From: Mesobacillus jeotgali | GTDB lineage: Bacteria; Bacillota; Bacilli; Bacillales; Cytobacillaceae | Assembly (NCBI RefSeq): GCF_031759225.1 | Contig: NZ_CP134494.1 | Location: 2,850,501-2,914,500 of the forward strand | DNA length: 64,000 nucleotides | Direction of reading: 5' to 3' | Part shown: positions 1 through 7,949 of the stretch, one piece after another | Numbering within the stretch: position 1 is the stretch's first letter | How the letters are laid out: the number at the start of each line of letters is the position of its first letter | Translations under genes and position numbers: made by a program | Notes under the pieces: model-generated | Database searches by the model: none | Seen by the model: only the letters and a program-made list of their open reading frames with translations | Told to the model about the DNA's origin: nothing

Positions 1-1956
1 CCGGCTATTGTCACCAGTTAGCATATACACTTCAATACCCATGGATTTGAGCTCTTCAATCGCCGTTTTCGCTGTTTCTTTTACTGTATCGGCAACTGCA
101 ACAATCCCGCTTACTTTATTGTTGATCGCGATCATCATCGCAGTCTTGCCCTCGGTCTCAAGTCGCTCAAGCCTTTCTTCATATCGAGCGAATTCGATAC
201 CTTCTTTGCCCATCAGCTTTCTGGTTCCGACAAATACTTTCTCACCACTGATGGTTGCTTCAATTCCGTGGCCCGGTATTGCAGCGAACTCATCCATAGG
301 TAAGACCTCTATATTTTTTGCGTTGCCGTATTCCACAATGGCTTCAGCTAGAGGATGCTCAGATGCTTTTTCAGCAGATACCAAATATTTAAGGACCTTT
401 TCATCGTCCCCAAAAATTTCAAGGTCGGTCACGCTTGGTTTCCCTTTAGTAATTGTTCCCGTTTTATCAAGAACAATAGCATTAATTTTATGTGTTGCTT
501 CTAAGTGCTCTCCACCCTTAAAAAGGATCCCATTTTCTGCCCCTTTACCTGTTCCGACCATAATGGAGGTCGGAGTTGCAAGACCAAGTGCACAAGGGCA
601 GGCAATGACGAGGACGGCAATGGCTGTTTCCAAAGCCGAAGCAAAATCGCCAGGAGTGATAACAAAGTACCAGACAAGGAATGTGACGATCGCGATTGCC
701 ACAACAATCGGAACAAAAATTCCAGAAATCTGATCTGCCACACGCTGGATTGGAGCTTTGCTGCCCTGGGCGTCTTCTACTACCTTAATGATTCCTGCAA
801 GAGCGGTATCTTTACCGACCTTTGTTGCTGTCATCGTCAAAGTACCATTTTTATTGATGGTAGCACCGATTAGGGAGTCACCGGCTGCTTTTTCAACTGG
901 AATTGATTCTCCGGTGATCATCGCTTCATCCACAGCGGACTGTCCGGATACAACCTTGCCATCGACTGGGATCTTCTCTCCTGGTTTAACGAGAATGATA
1001 TCATTTACTCTTACTTCTTCTATCGGCAGTTTAATCTCCTCGCCATCCCTGATGACAGTCGCTTCTTTAGCCTGCAGGCTTAGAAGCTTGGAGATTGCTT
1101 CAGTCGTGCGTCCTTTTGCAAGGGCTTCAAATAATTTCCCTACTAGGATCAAAGTTATCAGTACAGCACTTGTTTCAAAATACAAATGAGGCATATATGC
1201 TGGGTTTCCAATTGTTTTAAATGCTTCAGCAAGGCTGTAAAAATAGGCTGCAGATGTACCTAGTGCAACTAGCACATCCATATTGGCGCTCTTGTTCTTG
1301 AGTGACTTATAGGCACCAATATAAAATTGCCCGCCAATCCAGAATTGAACCGGAGTGGCCAATAACAGCTGGAACCACGGATTCATCAACAGATGCGGCA
1401 TTGGCAGTCCCGTATCCCAGGGTGCGTGGCCAATCATCGTATAAAGAAGCGGAAGAGATAAAAGGATGGATATGAATAATTTTCGTTTCTTCGCATTTAT
1501 TTCCTCTTCTTTTTGCTGGGCCTTTGCTTCCCTCTGGACCTTCTCTTTAGCATCATAGCCAAGATCCTGGATTTTGGCTATGATTTTCTCTGCTGAAAGG
1601 ACCGCACTATTAAACTCAACTGAAGCGGACTCTGTTGCAAGGTTAACAGTGGCTGCTTCCATTCCGTCCATTTTGTTGAGCACTTTTTCAATTCTTGTTG
1701 AGCAAGCTGCGCAGGTCATGCCGAAAACATCCAAATCCACTTTTTCGTATCTGACCCCGTAGCCAAGATCATTGATTTTGTCGAATATATCATCAGGTTT
1801 GATTTTTTCTGGTTCAAATGTGACTGAGGCATTTTCCATCGCAAGGTTAACGGTTGCTTCGACGCCATCCATTTTATTAAGGACCTTCTCAATCCTTGTC
1901 GAACAGGAGGCACATGTCATCCCCGTAATGTCGACAGTCATTTGTTCTTTCATCAT
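1..1956 (-). CDS. copA: Copper-translocating P-type ATPase CopA (C-terminal part beyond window)
   Basis: This is a P1B-type ATPase that exports Cu(I) across the cytoplasmic membrane. About 650 residues are visible. Two N-terminal heavy-metal-associated domains come first (GMTCASC near residue 12, GMTCAAC near 80), followed by membrane helices, the TGES actuator motif, the CPC metal site ([10 protein letters not shown]), the DKTGT phosphorylation loop and the SEHPLAEAI nucleotide-binding motif. The reading frame leaves the window at TGDN, so the last catalytic loop and final helices are not seen. The start is one of two adjacent ATGs (1956 or 1953) behind a GGGGTG ribosome site. B. subtilis CopA also has two metal-binding domains. 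No copZ or csoR lies upstream in the window, so the gene appears to be transcribed alone from the operator-bearing promoter just ahead of it. Confidence 0.95.
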   Translation of the reverse strand, partial: MMKEQMTVDITGMTCASCSTRIEKVLNKMDGVEATVNLAMENASVTFEPEKIKPDDIFDKINDLGYGVRYEKVDLDVFGMTCAACSTRIEKVLNKMDGMEAATVNLATESASVEFNSAVLSAEKIIAKIQDLGYDAKEKVQREAKAQQKEEEINAKKRKLFISILLSLPLLYTMIGHAPWDTGLPMPHLLMNPWFQLLLATPVQFWIGGQFYIGAYKSLKNKSANMDVLVALGTSAAYFYSLAEAFKTIGNPAYMPHLYFETSAVLITLILVGKLFEALAKGRTTEAISKLLSLQAKEATVIRDGEEIKLPIEEVRVNDIILVKPGEKIPVDGKVVSGQSAVDEAMITGESIPVEKAAGDSLIGATINKNGTLTMTATKVGKDTALAGIIKVVEDAQGSKAPIQRVADQISGIFVPIVVAIAIVTFLVWYFVITPGDFASALETAIAVLVIACPCALGLATPTSIMVGTGKGAENGILFKGGEHLEATHKINAIVLDKTGTITKGKPSVTDLEIFGDDEKVLKYLVSAEKASEHPLAEAIVEYGNAKNIEVLPMDEFAAIPGHGIEATISGEKVFVGTRKLMGKEGIEFARYEERLERLETEGKTAMMIAINNKVSGIVAVADTVKETAKTAIEELKSMGIEVYMLTGDNSR

Positions 1957-1999
1957 CTACACCCCGTTTCAATTGAAAGTTTCATTTCCTCTTTACTAT

Positions 2000-2029
2000 T
2001 ACTATACCCCTGTATAGTATATTAATCAA
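2000..2029 (-). promoter_or_regulatory. copA promoter with perfect 20-bp palindromic operator (CsoR-like)
   Basis: On the minus strand a -35 TTGATT (2024-2029) and a -10 TATAGT (2001-2006) are separated by 17 bp. An exact inverted repeat, TACTATAC-CCCT-GTATAGTA (2000-2019), covers the spacer and -10. Its GC-rich centre and position fit a repressor site that responds to copper, most likely CsoR. The identity of the repressor is inferred from the downstream gene. Confidence 0.65.
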
Positions 2030-2214
2030 CAATAAAGTTTGTGATATTTATTATTTTACCTTTAACCATAAATACTACTGTTAAAAATATCACTGTTTAT
2101 GCTGGTATGGCGGATGAAGTTTTGACATTTTTTAAAACAGGGCCTGTAAAAACCACAGATGTGGGTATTAACCTAAGTTGATATAGCAACAAAGCTGCAA
2201 TGAGAGTCTAATAC

Positions 2215-2241
2215 AAAAAGCCTGGCTTCTCGGCCAGGCTT
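2215..2241 (-). terminator. Rho-independent terminator after the VanY-type gene
   Basis: The stem AGCCTGGC/GCCAGGCT (2219-2226 with 2233-2240) has a short loop. On the minus strand it is followed by a T-run, immediately downstream of the carboxypeptidase stop. Confidence 0.8.
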
Positions 2242-2245
2242 CCCA

Positions 2246-3094
2246 CTAAATTTTCTTCACATTATCGAAGTACTCTTCCAATGTCCATTCATTTTCATAT
2301 ATTTCAGTTGCAGCTTTGATGCCAACATATCGAAAATGCCAAGGTTCGTACATATAGCCTGTCAGATCTTCTTTACCCCTTGGGTATCTGAGGATAAACC
2401 CGTACTTATGGGCATTATGGGCAAGCCATACACCTTCTTTTGTCTTGCCGAATTGTTCATTCAAATTAAAATTATTGGTCTTGCTCGAAATATCCATCGT
2501 CAAGCCGGTTTGATGCTCACTGCTTCCAGGCCTCGCAACTGCCTGAAGAGCTTTTTCCTCCCCAACCTTATTGACTTCTGCGTTAAAAAGAGTTTCCTGT
2601 CTCCCATATGAACGGTACCCTGAGACGGCAGCAAGCTCAATCCCGTCATTCCTCGCCCCTGCAAACATTTTTTCCAGGGCTGTTGCAGCCTCTTGCCTCA
2701 TAAGGCTCTTTTCAAGCTTGGCATCTCCAAAAGAAAATGGGACATTCGGGCGAACCAAGTCTCCCGGGATATAATTATCTGGCAAACCAAAAATCTTATT
2801 GACAAGTGCCAGCGAATTCTGTGGGTTCTGAATGACATTCTTCCCATCCGTTTGCTGGACTACATTGAAATACGCTGCTTCAAGTGTCAAGTCTTCTTCT
2901 GCAGGCTTGTCCTCGACCTGAGTATTGGTTTCCGAATTTTGTTCAGATTCTTTAACATCAGCCGGATGGTCTTCCTGCTCATCTTGTCCAACTAATTTAT
3001 CTCCCAAATAGGGGATCTTTTCAAGATACGGTTCAATGGGTGCGCATCCTGTCAATAAAATCGGCAAAGCGATTATCAGCAATATTTTTTTCAT
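2246..3094 (-). CDS. yodJ: D-alanyl-D-alanine carboxypeptidase, VanY/LAS family lipoprotein (YodJ-like)
   Basis: This is a zinc peptidase that trims D-Ala from peptidoglycan stem peptides outside the membrane. The N-terminus is a lipoprotein signal (KKILLIIALPILLTGC) with Cys as the lipidation site. An acidic, low-complexity linker of about 60 residues follows, then the LAS domain with SGYRSYGRQ, SSEHQTGLTMD (His and Asp zinc ligands) and EPWHFRYVG (catalytic Glu region and His ligand). The ATG at 3094 is chosen because GGTGG lies 6 nt upstream; a TTG 12 nt earlier in frame would swallow that site. Its position next to deoD matches B. subtilis yodJ, and the symbol rests on that order plus family. 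Confidence 0.88.
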   Translation of the reverse strand: MKKILLIIALPILLTGCAPIEPYLEKIPYLGDKLVGQDEQEDHPADVKESEQNSETNTQVEDKPAEEDLTLEAAYFNVVQQTDGKNVIQNPQNSLALVNKIFGLPDNYIPGDLVRPNVPFSFGDAKLEKSLMRQEAATALEKMFAGARNDGIELAAVSGYRSYGRQETLFNAEVNKVGEEKALQAVARPGSSEHQTGLTMDISSKTNNFNLNEQFGKTKEGVWLAHNAHKYGFILRYPRGKEDLTGYMYEPWHFRYVGIKAATEIYENEWTLEEYFDNVKKI

Positions 3095-3328
3095 TATGTC
3101 CACCAATCTTCAACATTTTAGGCAATAACACCATTCTAACATTTTTCGGCAAACTTTCGAATGGCCTTTTTTCCCATTATTCTTTTTAATCATTATGCCT
3201 GTTTTGTGAAATTGCAAACTCATTAGAGTGGGTTCAGCATCTCTCTTTGAGATGTCCATAAACACGGGTCATAAGCCATTTTTGCTTACCTTAAATTCTA
3301 AAATGGTCATAATAATATATCGCCACGT

Positions 3329-3358
3329 AAAAACCCTCTCCTCAAAGGAAAGGGTTTT
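3329..3358 (-). terminator. Terminator after deoD
   Basis: A 12-bp stem with one mismatch (AAAACCCTCTCC with GGAAAGGGTTTT) lies a few bases past the deoD stop and ends in T residues on the minus strand. Confidence 0.75.
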
Positions 3359-3365
3359 CAAATAC

Positions 3366-4070
3366 TTATTCTTTGATTGCTGCTTCGAGTGCTACCTCGA
3401 TCATGTCGTTGAAAGTCGTTTGACGTTCTTCCGCTGTTGTCTCTTCTCCTGTCAGGATATGGTCACTGACTGTAAGGATTGAAAGGGCTTTGCGGTCGTA
3501 TTTAGCAGCCAGTGTATAGAGAGCCGTTGTTTCCATTTCGACCGCCAGAATCTGGTACTGTGCCCATTTTTCCAATTCTGCATTATCATTGTAGAATTGA
3601 TCTGCAGTGAATACGTTACCAACTTTAAGGTTCAAACCTTTTTCAAGACCTGAATTATATGCTTTGTACAATAAGTCAAAGTTCGCTGTCGGAGCGTAAT
3701 CTACTCCACCGAATGTAAGACGGTTCATTTGGGAGTCAGTTGAAGATGTCATTGCCAGGATGACGTCACGGACTTTAACATCCTTCTGGATTGCTCCACA
3801 TGTACCTACGCGAATCAGGTTTTGGACATTATAGCTGTTCATCAATTCATTGATATAAATTGAAATGGACGGTACACCCATGCCTGTCCCCTGAACAGAA
3901 ATTCTTTTACCTTTATATGTTCCTGTGTAACCAAACATATTTCTAACTTCATTATATAACTTTGCGTCCTCAAGGAAAGTTTCAGCAATGTATTTAGCCC
4001 TTAATGGATCTCCGGGAAGCAATACCGTTTCTGCGATTTCGTTTTCTTTAGCACCAATATGTACACTCAT
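3366..4070 (-). CDS. deoD: Purine nucleoside phosphorylase DeoD-type
   Basis: This cytoplasmic enzyme performs the phosphorolysis of purine (deoxy)ribonucleosides to base plus (deoxy)ribose-1-phosphate, for salvage. At 234 residues it has the length of hexameric DeoD enzymes. Family signatures include the N-terminal MSVHIGA and [14 protein letters not shown] phosphate loop, [15 protein letters not shown] and the catalytic-site segment [10 protein letters not shown] with Asp. GGAGG lies 8 nt ahead of the ATG. The gene is flanked by its own terminator and sits beside the VanY-type carboxypeptidase, as in B. subtilis. Confidence 0.96.
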   Translation of the reverse strand: MSVHIGAKENEIAETVLLPGDPLRAKYIAETFLEDAKLYNEVRNMFGYTGTYKGKRISVQGTGMGVPSISIYINELMNSYNVQNLIRVGTCGAIQKDVKVRDVILAMTSSTDSQMNRLTFGGVDYAPTANFDLLYKAYNSGLEKGLNLKVGNVFTADQFYNDNAELEKWAQYQILAVEMETTALYTLAAKYDRKALSILTVSDHILTGEETTAEERQTTFNDMIEVALEAAIKE

Positions 4071-4251
4071 TTAATAATCCTCCATCCTATAGGTTGCTAC
4101 CTCAAAACTATACCACAATATAGATAAGCAGGAAAATCTTCAGTCTCATGACAATTTTGTTAACGGGCAAGCTAGAACTAGCTTTACCGAAGCCGAAACA
4201 AAAAATTCTTTGATGGACGAATCAAAAAATTGACATAAAGGAGATTGACCT

Positions 4252-4383
4252 ATGGGTAAAAAACATCGCAATCGAATCAATTCACCTAAGAAAAACAATC
4301 ATATTCCTCCTGAAGCGATCGTTGCTGAACAGGAAGCTCACGGCAAGGAATTTTCAGCTACTGGGAGAAAGAAACAGGGATAA
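4252..4383 (+). CDS. Small basic 43-residue protein, function unknown
   Basis: The ORF is too short for usual gene callers but well supported. AAAGGAG lies 7-8 nt before the ATG and a strong hairpin terminator begins 7 bases after the TAA. The product starts MGKKHRNRINSPKKNN and continues with an acidic middle (EAIVAEQEAHGKE) and a basic tail. It has no membrane segment or Cys and is probably disordered. Such compositions occur among small Bacillus spore or nucleic-acid-associated proteins, but I do not recognise the family. It reads divergently from deoD and convergently with spo0M. Confidence 0.6.
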   Translation: MGKKHRNRINSPKKNNHIPPEAIVAEQEAHGKEFSATGRKKQG

Positions 4384-4390
4384 AAAAAGA

Positions 4391-4420
4391 CGATGAAGCA
4401 GCAGTTGGCTTGCTTCATCG
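4391..4420. terminator. Bidirectional terminator between the 43-aa ORF and spo0M
   Basis: A perfect 10-bp stem (CGATGAAGCA with TGCTTCATCG) is flanked by an A-run on the left and pyrimidines on the right. It can serve both the plus-strand small ORF and minus-strand spo0M. Confidence 0.8.
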
Positions 4421-4431
4421 CCTTTCTATTA

Positions 4432-5202
4432 TTAACAGTAGCTTTCAATAGTGTTTTGAAGCTTTTGTTTTAATGACGGGAGGTCCGATGCATGGATATT
4501 CATCCTGACATATGTTTCGTCCATACCCATTGCTTCCGACAAGAAGCCTCCGAGACCCCGTGCTTTCCGGTCGACTTGCATCAAAACCTCGACCTCGTTC
4601 TCGTTAATTGGATAGAAAATCACTTCCAATTCATCCAATCGACCTCTAAATGGCCCTGATGAAGGCACAAATTCAAACTCCTGGATAAACGGCATGTTTC
4701 TGCGGAGATGTCTTGGCGCTTGTTCGCAGTCAGCCTCCCTCAGTCGGAAGCCAAGATCGCTAACCGCATTAAATACCCCATTCATCAGCTGATTTGGCAC
4801 TACGGTCAAGAAATCTTTATCGCTAGGGTCTACTGCATTTTTAATATCAAGCCCCGTTGATACCCAAACCTTCGTCCTGCCCATCGATAATGGCATTTCC
4901 ATTGGGAGCCTGAAAGAGAAAGGAATTTCCTTGGTTTCATTCTCTTTAATGATAAATGACTGCGTAAGCTTGAATTTGTCAATTTGGGCTGTTGCAGTGT
5001 ACTTTTTGTCATCCGCTTCTTTTATATAGGTGGTATGTAAACTCAAATAGATGTCGTCGATATTCTGCTCAGTGTTTCCCCCGCGGATCTCGACAATACC
5101 GCGCACTTCTTCTCCAGGCATCACCCGGTCCTTTTCCAGCTTTGTATCAACTCTTGCTGCTCCTATGCCGACACTGGCAAAAACCTTATTAAAAAATGAC
5201 AT
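4432..5202 (-). CDS. spo0M: Sporulation-control protein Spo0M
   Basis: Spo0M has an arrestin-like fold and modulates early sporulation and cell-envelope/division processes; its biochemical role is unsettled. The product is 256 residues, starting MSFFNKVFASVGIGAARVDT, a typical family N-terminus, with the VMPGEEVRGIVEIRGG beta-sandwich motif near residue 30. The upstream in-frame extension to 5295 is rejected: GGAGG lies 8 nt before the ATG at 5202, and a sigma-W promoter falls inside the longer version. In B. subtilis spo0M belongs to the sigma-W and sigma-H regulons, which fits the promoter seen here. Confidence 0.93.
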   Translation of the reverse strand: MSFFNKVFASVGIGAARVDTKLEKDRVMPGEEVRGIVEIRGGNTEQNIDDIYLSLHTTYIKEADDKKYTATAQIDKFKLTQSFIIKENETKEIPFSFRLPMEMPLSMGRTKVWVSTGLDIKNAVDPSDKDFLTVVPNQLMNGVFNAVSDLGFRLREADCEQAPRHLRRNMPFIQEFEFVPSSGPFRGRLDELEVIFYPINENEVEVLMQVDRKARGLGGFLSEAMGMDETYVRMNIHASDLPSLKQKLQNTIESYC

Positions 5203-5247
5203 ATCCCTTGCCTCCCTGATTTCACAAAATTCTTTCATATAAATGTA

Positions 5248-5273
5248 TACGTTTAAAAATTGAGAGAGTTTCA
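5248..5273 (-). promoter_or_regulatory. Sigma-W (ECF) promoter of spo0M
   Basis: On the minus strand TGAAAC (5268-5273), a 16-bp spacer and CGTA (5248-5251) match the B. subtilis sigma-W consensus exactly, about 45 bp ahead of the spo0M start. Confidence 0.8.
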
Positions 5274-5350
5274 CCCTGAAGTGAATTTTTTTCAAATATA
5301 AAATCTTTTATCATTAATTGTTAGTTATTGAGTTGGTAAGGGAATTCATA

Positions 5351-5545
5351 AGCGGAGAAATTCCGGATATTGTATATAGAGGGTCCTTTTGAAGCAGAAA
5401 TAACAGGAGAAATTCCGGTTAACTCCTAAAAATAAGACAAAATCAAACGACTTTGAGAAATAACCGGATAAACGCCCCTTATTTTCAAGGAATTTAAGGG
5501 TATTTTCCAATTTAAACGGAATTTTTCCGTTTATTTTTCAAAAAT
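5351..5545. repeat. Degenerate tandem repeat with 52-bp spacing
   Basis: The 435-bp gap between spo0M and yozD holds two units of exactly 52 bp (5351-5402, 5403-5454), each beginning with GGAGAAATTCCGG. A third begins at 5455 with GAGAAATAACCGG, and a further inverted CGGAATTTTTCCG lies at 5517-5529. Outside the 13-bp motif the units have diverged strongly. No ORF is supported here. The period equals that of the two long arrays at 18.9 and 51.5 kb. Confidence 0.5.
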
Positions 5546-5585
5546 CTGTCTAAATCAACAGTCCGTTATATTAATGCATAAATAT

Positions 5586-5613
5586 AAAAAGGCAGATTCT
5601 TACAGAACCTGCC
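5586..5613 (-). terminator. Terminator after yozD
   Basis: The stem GGCAG-A-TTCT pairs with AGAA-C-CTGCC (5591-5613). An A-run on the plus-strand left side gives Ts on the minus strand. Confidence 0.75.
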
Positions 5614-5637
5614 CTAACCGTGTTTATTGAACCTAGC

Positions 5638-5811
5638 CTAGTCTATATCTTCTTCTTCATCGATGATACATTTTTCGATCAGATATTCAAATGTGATATC
5701 TGCCATCTCTTCAAGTTCTTCCTCTGTGGGAACGTATCCCCTTTTTACAAGTTCATGAAAGAAAAATTCAGCAATCTCCTCTGTATCGATAACAACCTCA
5801 ATCTCTTTCAC
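5638..5811 (-). CDS. yozD: YozD-family small acidic protein
   Basis: This is a 57-residue protein of unknown function with a GTG start preceded by GGGGGG. It reads VKEIEVVIDTEEIAEFF, then HELVKRGYVPTEEELEE, and ends in an acidic tail (DEEEDID). The predicted mixed alpha/beta segment and acidic tail fit the small YozD family as I remember it. Its place ahead of a YodN-like gene and yozE matches B. subtilis order (yozD-yodN-yozE-yokU-kamA). It ends in its own terminator. Confidence 0.75.
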   Translation of the reverse strand: MKEIEVVIDTEEIAEFFFHELVKRGYVPTEEELEEMADITFEYLIEKCIIDEEEDID

Positions 5812-5947
5812 AGATTCGCCCCCCTTTATTCCAAATGTATGTGAAGCACGCCTATTTCATGCCAAGCTCAACCAATTTTCTGAAAATTGTTCTATTGCTT
5901 TTGGACAAGCATAGAATGGAATAAATTCAAATTGGGAGTGAACAGGT

Positions 5948-6118
5948 ATGGAGAGAATTGGTAACCTTGCTGAAATGTTTATTGAGGACGTGAACAAGGA
6001 AGATAGTATGGTGGTTGAATTGTTCGGCAATGTCGTGAACTTCTTATTTAAAGCTATTTTAGTGTCGGGAATTCCTTTTCTTGCTTATGTGCTTTTTGAA
6101 TTTGCAAGTTTATTTTAA
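5948..6118 (+). CDS. Small 56-residue membrane protein, function unknown
   Basis: The ORF has an ATG with GGGAG about 8 nt upstream. The N-terminal half is acidic (MERIGNLAEMFIEDVNKEDS) and the C-terminal half is a single hydrophobic segment (FLFKAILVSGIPFLAYVLFE), so the product is probably a single-pass membrane peptide. Its stop overlaps the stop of the convergent YodN-like gene by 4 nt, leaving no room for a terminator between them. No family recognised. Confidence 0.6.
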   Translation: MERIGNLAEMFIEDVNKEDSMVVELFGNVVNFLFKAILVSGIPFLAYVLFEFASLF

Positions 6119-6813
6119 ACATGGCTTTTGCCATCATTATTAACGAGCGTTGAAAGCTTACGAAGAATGACTCTCATGACATGGGCATATTCATCATCTT
6201 TGAACCACTTATATAAAATCCGATAATCATTATAAATATCAAGCAAATTATCGATCGTCATCCTCTTTTGATTGATTTTCCGCAGTTCTTCTTTTTCTCC
6301 CGCTCGCGGCTGTTGAGACTTCTTATCAAGATTGACTGATGGCTTCACTTCTTTATTTGCTGAAAACAACAGACCCAGCTTCTGGATAAACGTATCTGCA
6401 CTGTCTGAATCCGCAACGAGTGTCAGTTCTTCTTCCCCTGCTTCAAGCCATTCTCCATCTTTTATCCTGGATAGTTCATAAATGACATCTTCCCAGGCAT
6501 CTTCTTTATATCTCCAGATTTCAGTCCGGAAACCGACAACTTTAAATAGATCGGAGCCATACCCTTTAACCTGCACTAAGTCACCAAAGAAATATTTGTA
6601 TTCGATGTCGATTTGCTCCTTTTCAAGCAGCTTCCCATCGTATTCAGAGAGCATCTGCAAACTTGTTTCCAAATACAAGCCCTCGCTCTTATTTATCTCA
6701 TATACATGAAGGCCGTCAAGCCATTTTACATCTGTCACTTTCCCCACAGTTCCATAAATAGTGATCACGACTGTATCACCGATGTTAAACTTAGGTTTCT
6801 TTCGTTTTTCCAT
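6115..6813 (-). CDS. yodN: YodN-like protein of unknown function
   Basis: The product is a soluble protein of 232 residues. The N-terminal half resembles a small beta-barrel module repeated twice (KFNIGDTVVITIYGTVGKVTDVKW near residue 7; YFFGDLVQVKGYGSDLFKVVGF near 72), each with a V-x-GxGTVG or GYG turn typical of KOW/SH3-like folds. A charged linker and a helical C-terminus (TIDNLLDIYNDYRILYKWF) follow. The ATG at 6813 is preferred over that at 6822 because GAGAGGA then lies 8 nt upstream. The name rests on gene order with yozD and yozE; function is unknown. Confidence 0.7.
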   Translation of the reverse strand: MEKRKKPKFNIGDTVVITIYGTVGKVTDVKWLDGLHVYEINKSEGLYLETSLQMLSEYDGKLLEKEQIDIEYKYFFGDLVQVKGYGSDLFKVVGFRTEIWRYKEDAWEDVIYELSRIKDGEWLEAGEEELTLVADSDSADTFIQKLGLLFSANKEVKPSVNLDKKSQQPRAGEKEELRKINQKRMTIDNLLDIYNDYRILYKWFKDDEYAHVMRVILRKLSTLVNNDGKSHV

Positions 6814-6961
6814 TTCCTCCATCCTCTCAACGATGAGTCGTGAATTGTGATTACAACAGTATATGCAATTTTCAGAAAATCGCTACGCCTAGATATTGGA
6901 TGTAAGGAGCTTTTATTGTATATAAAAGCCCGGTCTAAGATTTTTTAAAAAGGTACTCACT

Positions 6962-7001
6962 TGTAAAAAAAAGACTCCCACGGTTTTAGCCGCGAGAGCC
7001 A
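6962..7001 (-). terminator. Terminator after yozE
   Basis: A 9-bp stem with two wobble pairs (CTCCCACGG against CCGCGAGAG) is followed on the minus strand by seven or more Ts. Confidence 0.7.
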
Positions 7002-7004
7002 TTT

Positions 7005-7226
7005 TTAGCTTTCTGCTATCAAATATTCCTCCCAAGCTTCGTCAAAAACGGCCATACTTTCCGGATATTGGCCGTTCATTTCTAGATATGAGCTAATTTC
7101 ATCATAATCCTCAGAGTTTTTTGGGAACGCGAGATCATCGTATGCCGAATTTGCAAACCTGCTAATCGCATCACTTGGTTTTGTGGTCCGGTACTTCATA
7201 AGAAAGTGGTAAAAGCTTTTATACAT
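7005..7226 (-). CDS. yozE: YozE family protein (UPF0346, SAM-like domain)
   Basis: This 73-residue protein has the whole-length signature of the YozE family: FYHFLMKYRTTKP, ISRFANSAYDDLAFPK, SSYLEMNGQYPESM and FDEAWEEYL. The family folds as a small helical SAM-like domain and its biological role is unknown. Its position between the YodN-like gene and yokU-kamA matches B. subtilis. It is monocistronic by its terminator. Confidence 0.9.
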   Translation of the reverse strand: MYKSFYHFLMKYRTTKPSDAISRFANSAYDDLAFPKNSEDYDEISSYLEMNGQYPESMAVFDEAWEEYLIAES

Positions 7227-7301
7227 ATGAACGCCTGCCTATTGTTAAAATTAGTTTGTCCATACTATAACGGATTTGCGAAGTTCACGTCCACTTTAAT
7301 G

Positions 7302-7338
7302 CAAAAAACAGGGCACCTCCCGATTTAGTGAGGTGCCC
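7302..7338 (-). terminator. Terminator after the 63-aa membrane protein gene
   Basis: A 9-bp GC-rich stem (GGGCACCTC with GAGGTGCCC, 7311-7319/7330-7338) is followed by a T-run on the minus strand. Confidence 0.85.
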
Positions 7339-7344
7339 CAGCTT

Positions 7345-7536
7345 TCATTGCCATCTGGCTGATTTCGCCATCTCAAGCAATGCCCATATGATATTGAACA
7401 TTAAAATCGCCACGGTGATTGGCACGGCATGGAGCCAGTTCATCCCGAATTTCTCAATGATCAGCCTAACATAATATCCGCAAAAGAATAAGACAACCAT
7501 TGCCGCAACCAGCATGATTGATAATGCGATGGACAT
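7345..7536 (-). CDS. Small two-helix membrane protein, function unknown
   Basis: The 63-residue product has two clear hydrophobic helices (ALSIMLVAAMVVLFFCGYYV and AVPITVAILMFNIIWALLEM) joined by a short segment with RLIIEKFGMN. GGGGAG sits just ahead of the ATG and a strong terminator follows the stop. It lies between yokU and yozE, where B. subtilis has no counterpart I can recall. No family recognised. Confidence 0.65.
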   Translation of the reverse strand: MSIALSIMLVAAMVVLFFCGYYVRLIIEKFGMNWLHAVPITVAILMFNIIWALLEMAKSARWQ

Positions 7537-7667
7537 TTTCTCTCCCCATTTCCTAAATAGATACTCCCCACTCTATTATAAAGAGGAGGGAGTAAGTGGA
7601 TAAAAAGGAAGTATGAAAATTTTGTGAACAACATGCAGGTTCAGGTTATTTTTATCACACCCGCATA

Positions 7668-7949
7668 TCAGGATGAAAAGTCAAAGTAATTCCGCTTCAA
7701 CAATCTTGGCTGGGCCATCAATTCTTCAAAGGTGACTACTTTGCCGAGTTTTTTCGTATCGATTAAAAATAATTGGTCTTCGATTTCCTTCGTGATCAAA
7801 TCGGTCTGGTATGTCATTTGGCAGTCTAGGCAATGGACAGCCGGTGTTTCATCAATCTGGATCGCTTGTGTTCCGTCCGGAAGTTCCCAATAGACTTTGT
7901 CACTTACAGCTTTGGTATTTTCACTGCTGCACCACTCGCATTTTCCCAT
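7668..7949 (-). CDS. yokU: YokU family zinc-ribbon protein
   Basis: This 93-residue protein has two CxxC knuckles (CEWC near residue 4 and CLDC near 40) that probably bind one zinc, as in YgiT-type antitoxin-like zinc fingers. The start overlaps the kamA stop (TGATG), so translation is coupled to lysine 2,3-aminomutase. B. subtilis has the same yokU-kamA adjacency. The role is unknown; co-expression suggests accessory or regulatory function in beta-lysine metabolism. Confidence 0.85.
   Translation of the reverse strand: MGKCEWCSSENTKAVSDKVYWELPDGTQAIQIDETPAVHCLDCQMTYQTDLITKEIEDQLFLIDTKKLGKVVTFEELMAQPRLLKRNYFDFSS

Noticed and set aside
8..733. Plus-strand ORF of 241 codons
   Set aside because: It is antisense to copA, which has clear P-type ATPase motifs in the opposite frame.
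3095..3106. Upstream TTG start for the VanY-type gene
   Set aside because: It would place the ribosome site GGTGG inside the coding region; the ATG at 3094 gives a standard lipoprotein signal.
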